From positions 2,356,001 to 2,420,000 of the forward strand of contig NZ_JBGCUO010000001.1 of assembly GCF_041102775.1 (NCBI RefSeq): 64,000 nucleotides of DNA, written 5' to 3'. The stretch's first letter is position 1. Every line of letters begins with the position of its first letter. A program made the translations under genes and the position numbers. The notes under the pieces are model-generated. The model had not been told where the DNA came from. It was given only the letters and a program-made list of their open reading frames with translations, and ran no database searches. This DNA comes from Alcanivorax sp. REN37. Lineage in GTDB: Bacteria > Pseudomonadota > Gammaproteobacteria > Pseudomonadales > Alcanivoracaceae. Below, piece by piece: positions 63,301-64,000 of the stretch.

Positions 63301-64000
63301 TCAGCATCCAGCTGTTCCAGCGTCCAGTCGGCGTCGGCATCGGTGTGGGTCAATGTCACGCCATGGGTGGAAAAGCGGCCACTGCCAGCCAACAGACGGC
63401 CCTCGCGCAGTTGCCCCCACAGCTCGACTCGGCCGGCTGCGGACACCGGCGCCACCGGCAGCGGCCACTGCTCCGGCAGCCAGTACTCCAATTGCTCACC
63501 GGATAATTCCAGATAGCCGTCACCGGCCAACTCCGACAGCTGACGCGGCTCGCCGTCGAGGCGCAGCCGCAGATCGGCGCTGAACGGTTGGTCGACAGCA
63601 CTGAAACGCACCGCCAGTTGGCGCTGATTGCCGTGCTTCACCAGCGCCAGTGACAGGTCATCGGCACGCAGCGGCGGCAACCCAGGCCAGTCGAGGCGTG
63701 CCTGCACATCGTCGAGCACCACCCGCTGCTGGCGATAAAGCACGTCGAGCAGGGTATCGAGGTTGCCGCTGCCGCCATCCAGCGCCTCCACGCCGTACAA
63801 CCGCACATGGCCTTCCGGATCGCGCTCCAAGTGCAGCGCCAAGCCGCTGATCCACAGCTGGCGCAGGGCCAACGAGCGTGCCCACAACGAGCGCGGCACA
63901 TCCACCGCCAGGCTCAGACGCTGCACCGCCAGCGGCGGACCGCTGCCGGTGGCGCTTTGCACCGCCAACCCTTGTAGATCAAATACCGGCGTGATGCCGT
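60363..64000 (-). CDS. yhdP: AsmA-like phospholipid transport protein YhdP (5' end beyond right edge)
   Basis: Giant inner-membrane-anchored, groove-forming protein implicated in moving phospholipids to the outer membrane alongside TamB and YdbH. At least 1212 codons are visible and the frame is open to the right edge, so little is missing (the N-terminal anchor). The DUF3971-type repeats of beta strands fill most of it; the conserved C-terminal AsmA-like part contains LNIGNTLTRRLRLDFSDLADDGL and PLSSNLYAGCLAGPAACAGIFVVERLWGD segments. Stop overlaps the next gene by one base. Confidence 0.95.
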   Translation of the reverse strand, partial: GITPVFDLQGLAVQSATGSGPPLAVQRLSLAVDVPRSLWARSLALRQLWISGLALHLERDPEGHVRLYGVEALDGGSGNLDTLLDVLYRQQRVVLDDVQARLDWPGLPPLRADDLSLALVKHGNQRQLAVRFSAVDQPFSADLRLRLDGEPRQLSELAGDGYLELSGEQLEYWLPEQWPLPVAPVSAAGRVELWGQLREGRLLAGSGRFSTHGVTLTHTDADADWTLEQLDAEFDLRTLARGGYQLTVQHLSGRTREQGELSLGPVALWWDGRVDQQFGWQLRTGSISATAVRDQLLAWPFPLQTLAGLRDELQAWAPEGRIEGLYLRGEGRHVTEFSARVTELGLQAGQQRPGVQGVTGWVTGTPDGGHAWLDSSALRLTLPHLYDAPLELALTGPLHWWRDQSGTLQLDSGRLALANDDARAQALFSVLLPPQGLPQLRLRGEVFDGRAARAAHYIPMVQTSPAARRWLQEAFVDGQVERGRFLYEGPIRVDPARPQDRTFQMVFALAGLELQFLPDWPRARDINGSLVIDNFDFRARDLSAEILDTQIRAAQVDLIDLVPEHAPLLVVQGDVDGPGSDLQTLFWASPLAAVLPEALSQWQFGGGRIQGRLLLQQPLSDHSAGRQEVLVQGRVEGLRLVSEQWRLTLDDLHGDGEFSLQRGLQFPSISGRLLGSPVQGRVLTRREDLLVEARGPMPVATVQRWLQQPWLAPLSGQLNYRGQLQLPRHGGSAPRFQLDTDLNGVSSLYPAPLGKPAAHKLPLSLVVRGAEQGTRISAVLEGLGAAHLALDQDGGLQRGAVRFAAPGVSLPEQGWVIDGQVRDLDLPGWVALLAADDNPFAGGGGGLTSLRLALDADDVQLAAQRLGATRLVAQNRGGGWLMGLNSARLAGELYLPPDYRQRGDTPLVADIERLVWPFSDVVSSDPARWESLTPDTVPVADLSVRNLVVHGTAYGDWQGQLRPRDHGTVLQGLHGQWGATVVTGDVQWWQQEGLQYSALNGHLASKDLGALLRSAGVDHFADSRNASAHLDLRWQGGLLDFDPRALQGTMDVTVEQASLYASDRHASALKVLGLLNIGNTLTRRLRLDFSDLADDGLLADRVRGTFQFDGPRIDTDNLRIRSAAAEFEIAGRLDVVAQTLDYQIDVTLPLSSNLYAGCLAGPAACAGIFVVERLWGDRLEKMTSMKYHVAGPWDSPRVNEKPSDYAPTEEH

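Overview
The window is a GC-rich stretch of a gammaproteobacterial chromosome. The gene order closely resembles, from memory, Pseudomonas aeruginosa: division/cell-wall cluster, rnpB, lpoA-yraN-diaA-dolP, sspB-sspA, petCBA, rpsI-rplM, acyl-CoA dehydrogenase, zapE, algW, hisCDG, murA, the Lpt/rpoN/PTS-Ntr operon, pmbA-darP-tldD-yhdP. Departures from that order (no mlaFEDB, no trpS or cysND at the expected places, several extra enzymes) point to another marine-type lineage of Pseudomonadales/Oceanospirillales, perhaps Alcanivorax-like. That taxonomic guess is inference. No mobile elements, CRISPR arrays, tRNAs or rRNA operons were seen.

Layout. 1-16344, minus strand: a complete, tightly overlapping dcw cluster from mraZ to ftsZ (cut by the left edge), driven by a promoter carrying three MraZ boxes. 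16345-17890: a methyltransferase gene, an AT-richer intergenic island with a plus-strand promoter candidate, and rnpB. 17892-22226: rsmI diverging from lpoA-yraN-diaA-dolP, which ends at a clean terminator. 22227-22771: a 545-bp gap without a credible gene but with a long stem-loop. 22819-29846, minus: rplM-rpsI, petABC (cytochrome bc1), sspA-sspB and a membrane sulfatase-fold protein. 30192-32791, plus: methyltransferase, Tas-type reductase, YceI. 32863-35869, minus: acyl-CoA dehydrogenase, zapE, alpha/beta hydrolase. 36235-41215: serine hydrolase, zapG, lipid kinase, Nif3 and algW. 41275-46689, minus: mlaC-ibaG-murA-hisG-hisD-hisC. 46902-53819, plus: kdsD-kdsC-lptCAB-rpoN-hpf-ptsN-rapZ-npr. 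53861-64000: a membrane protein, pmbA, darP, a nucleotidyltransferase, a degenerate hexanucleotide tract, tldD, an amidohydrolase and yhdP (cut by the right edge).

Functionally this is mostly envelope housekeeping: peptidoglycan precursor synthesis and septation, LPS export (Kdo supply plus Lpt), outer-membrane lipid homeostasis (MlaC, YhdP, DolP, LpoA), envelope-stress proteolysis (AlgW) and respiration, with sigma-54 and nitrogen-PTS regulation. The points most worth a second look are the isolated mlaC where mlaFED and mlaB would be expected, the structured orphan gap at 22.2-22.8 kb, the in-phase hexanucleotide tract at 57.7 kb, and an inverted repeat over the promoter candidate of the serine hydrolase. 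I found no convincing sign of a wholly new multi-gene system.
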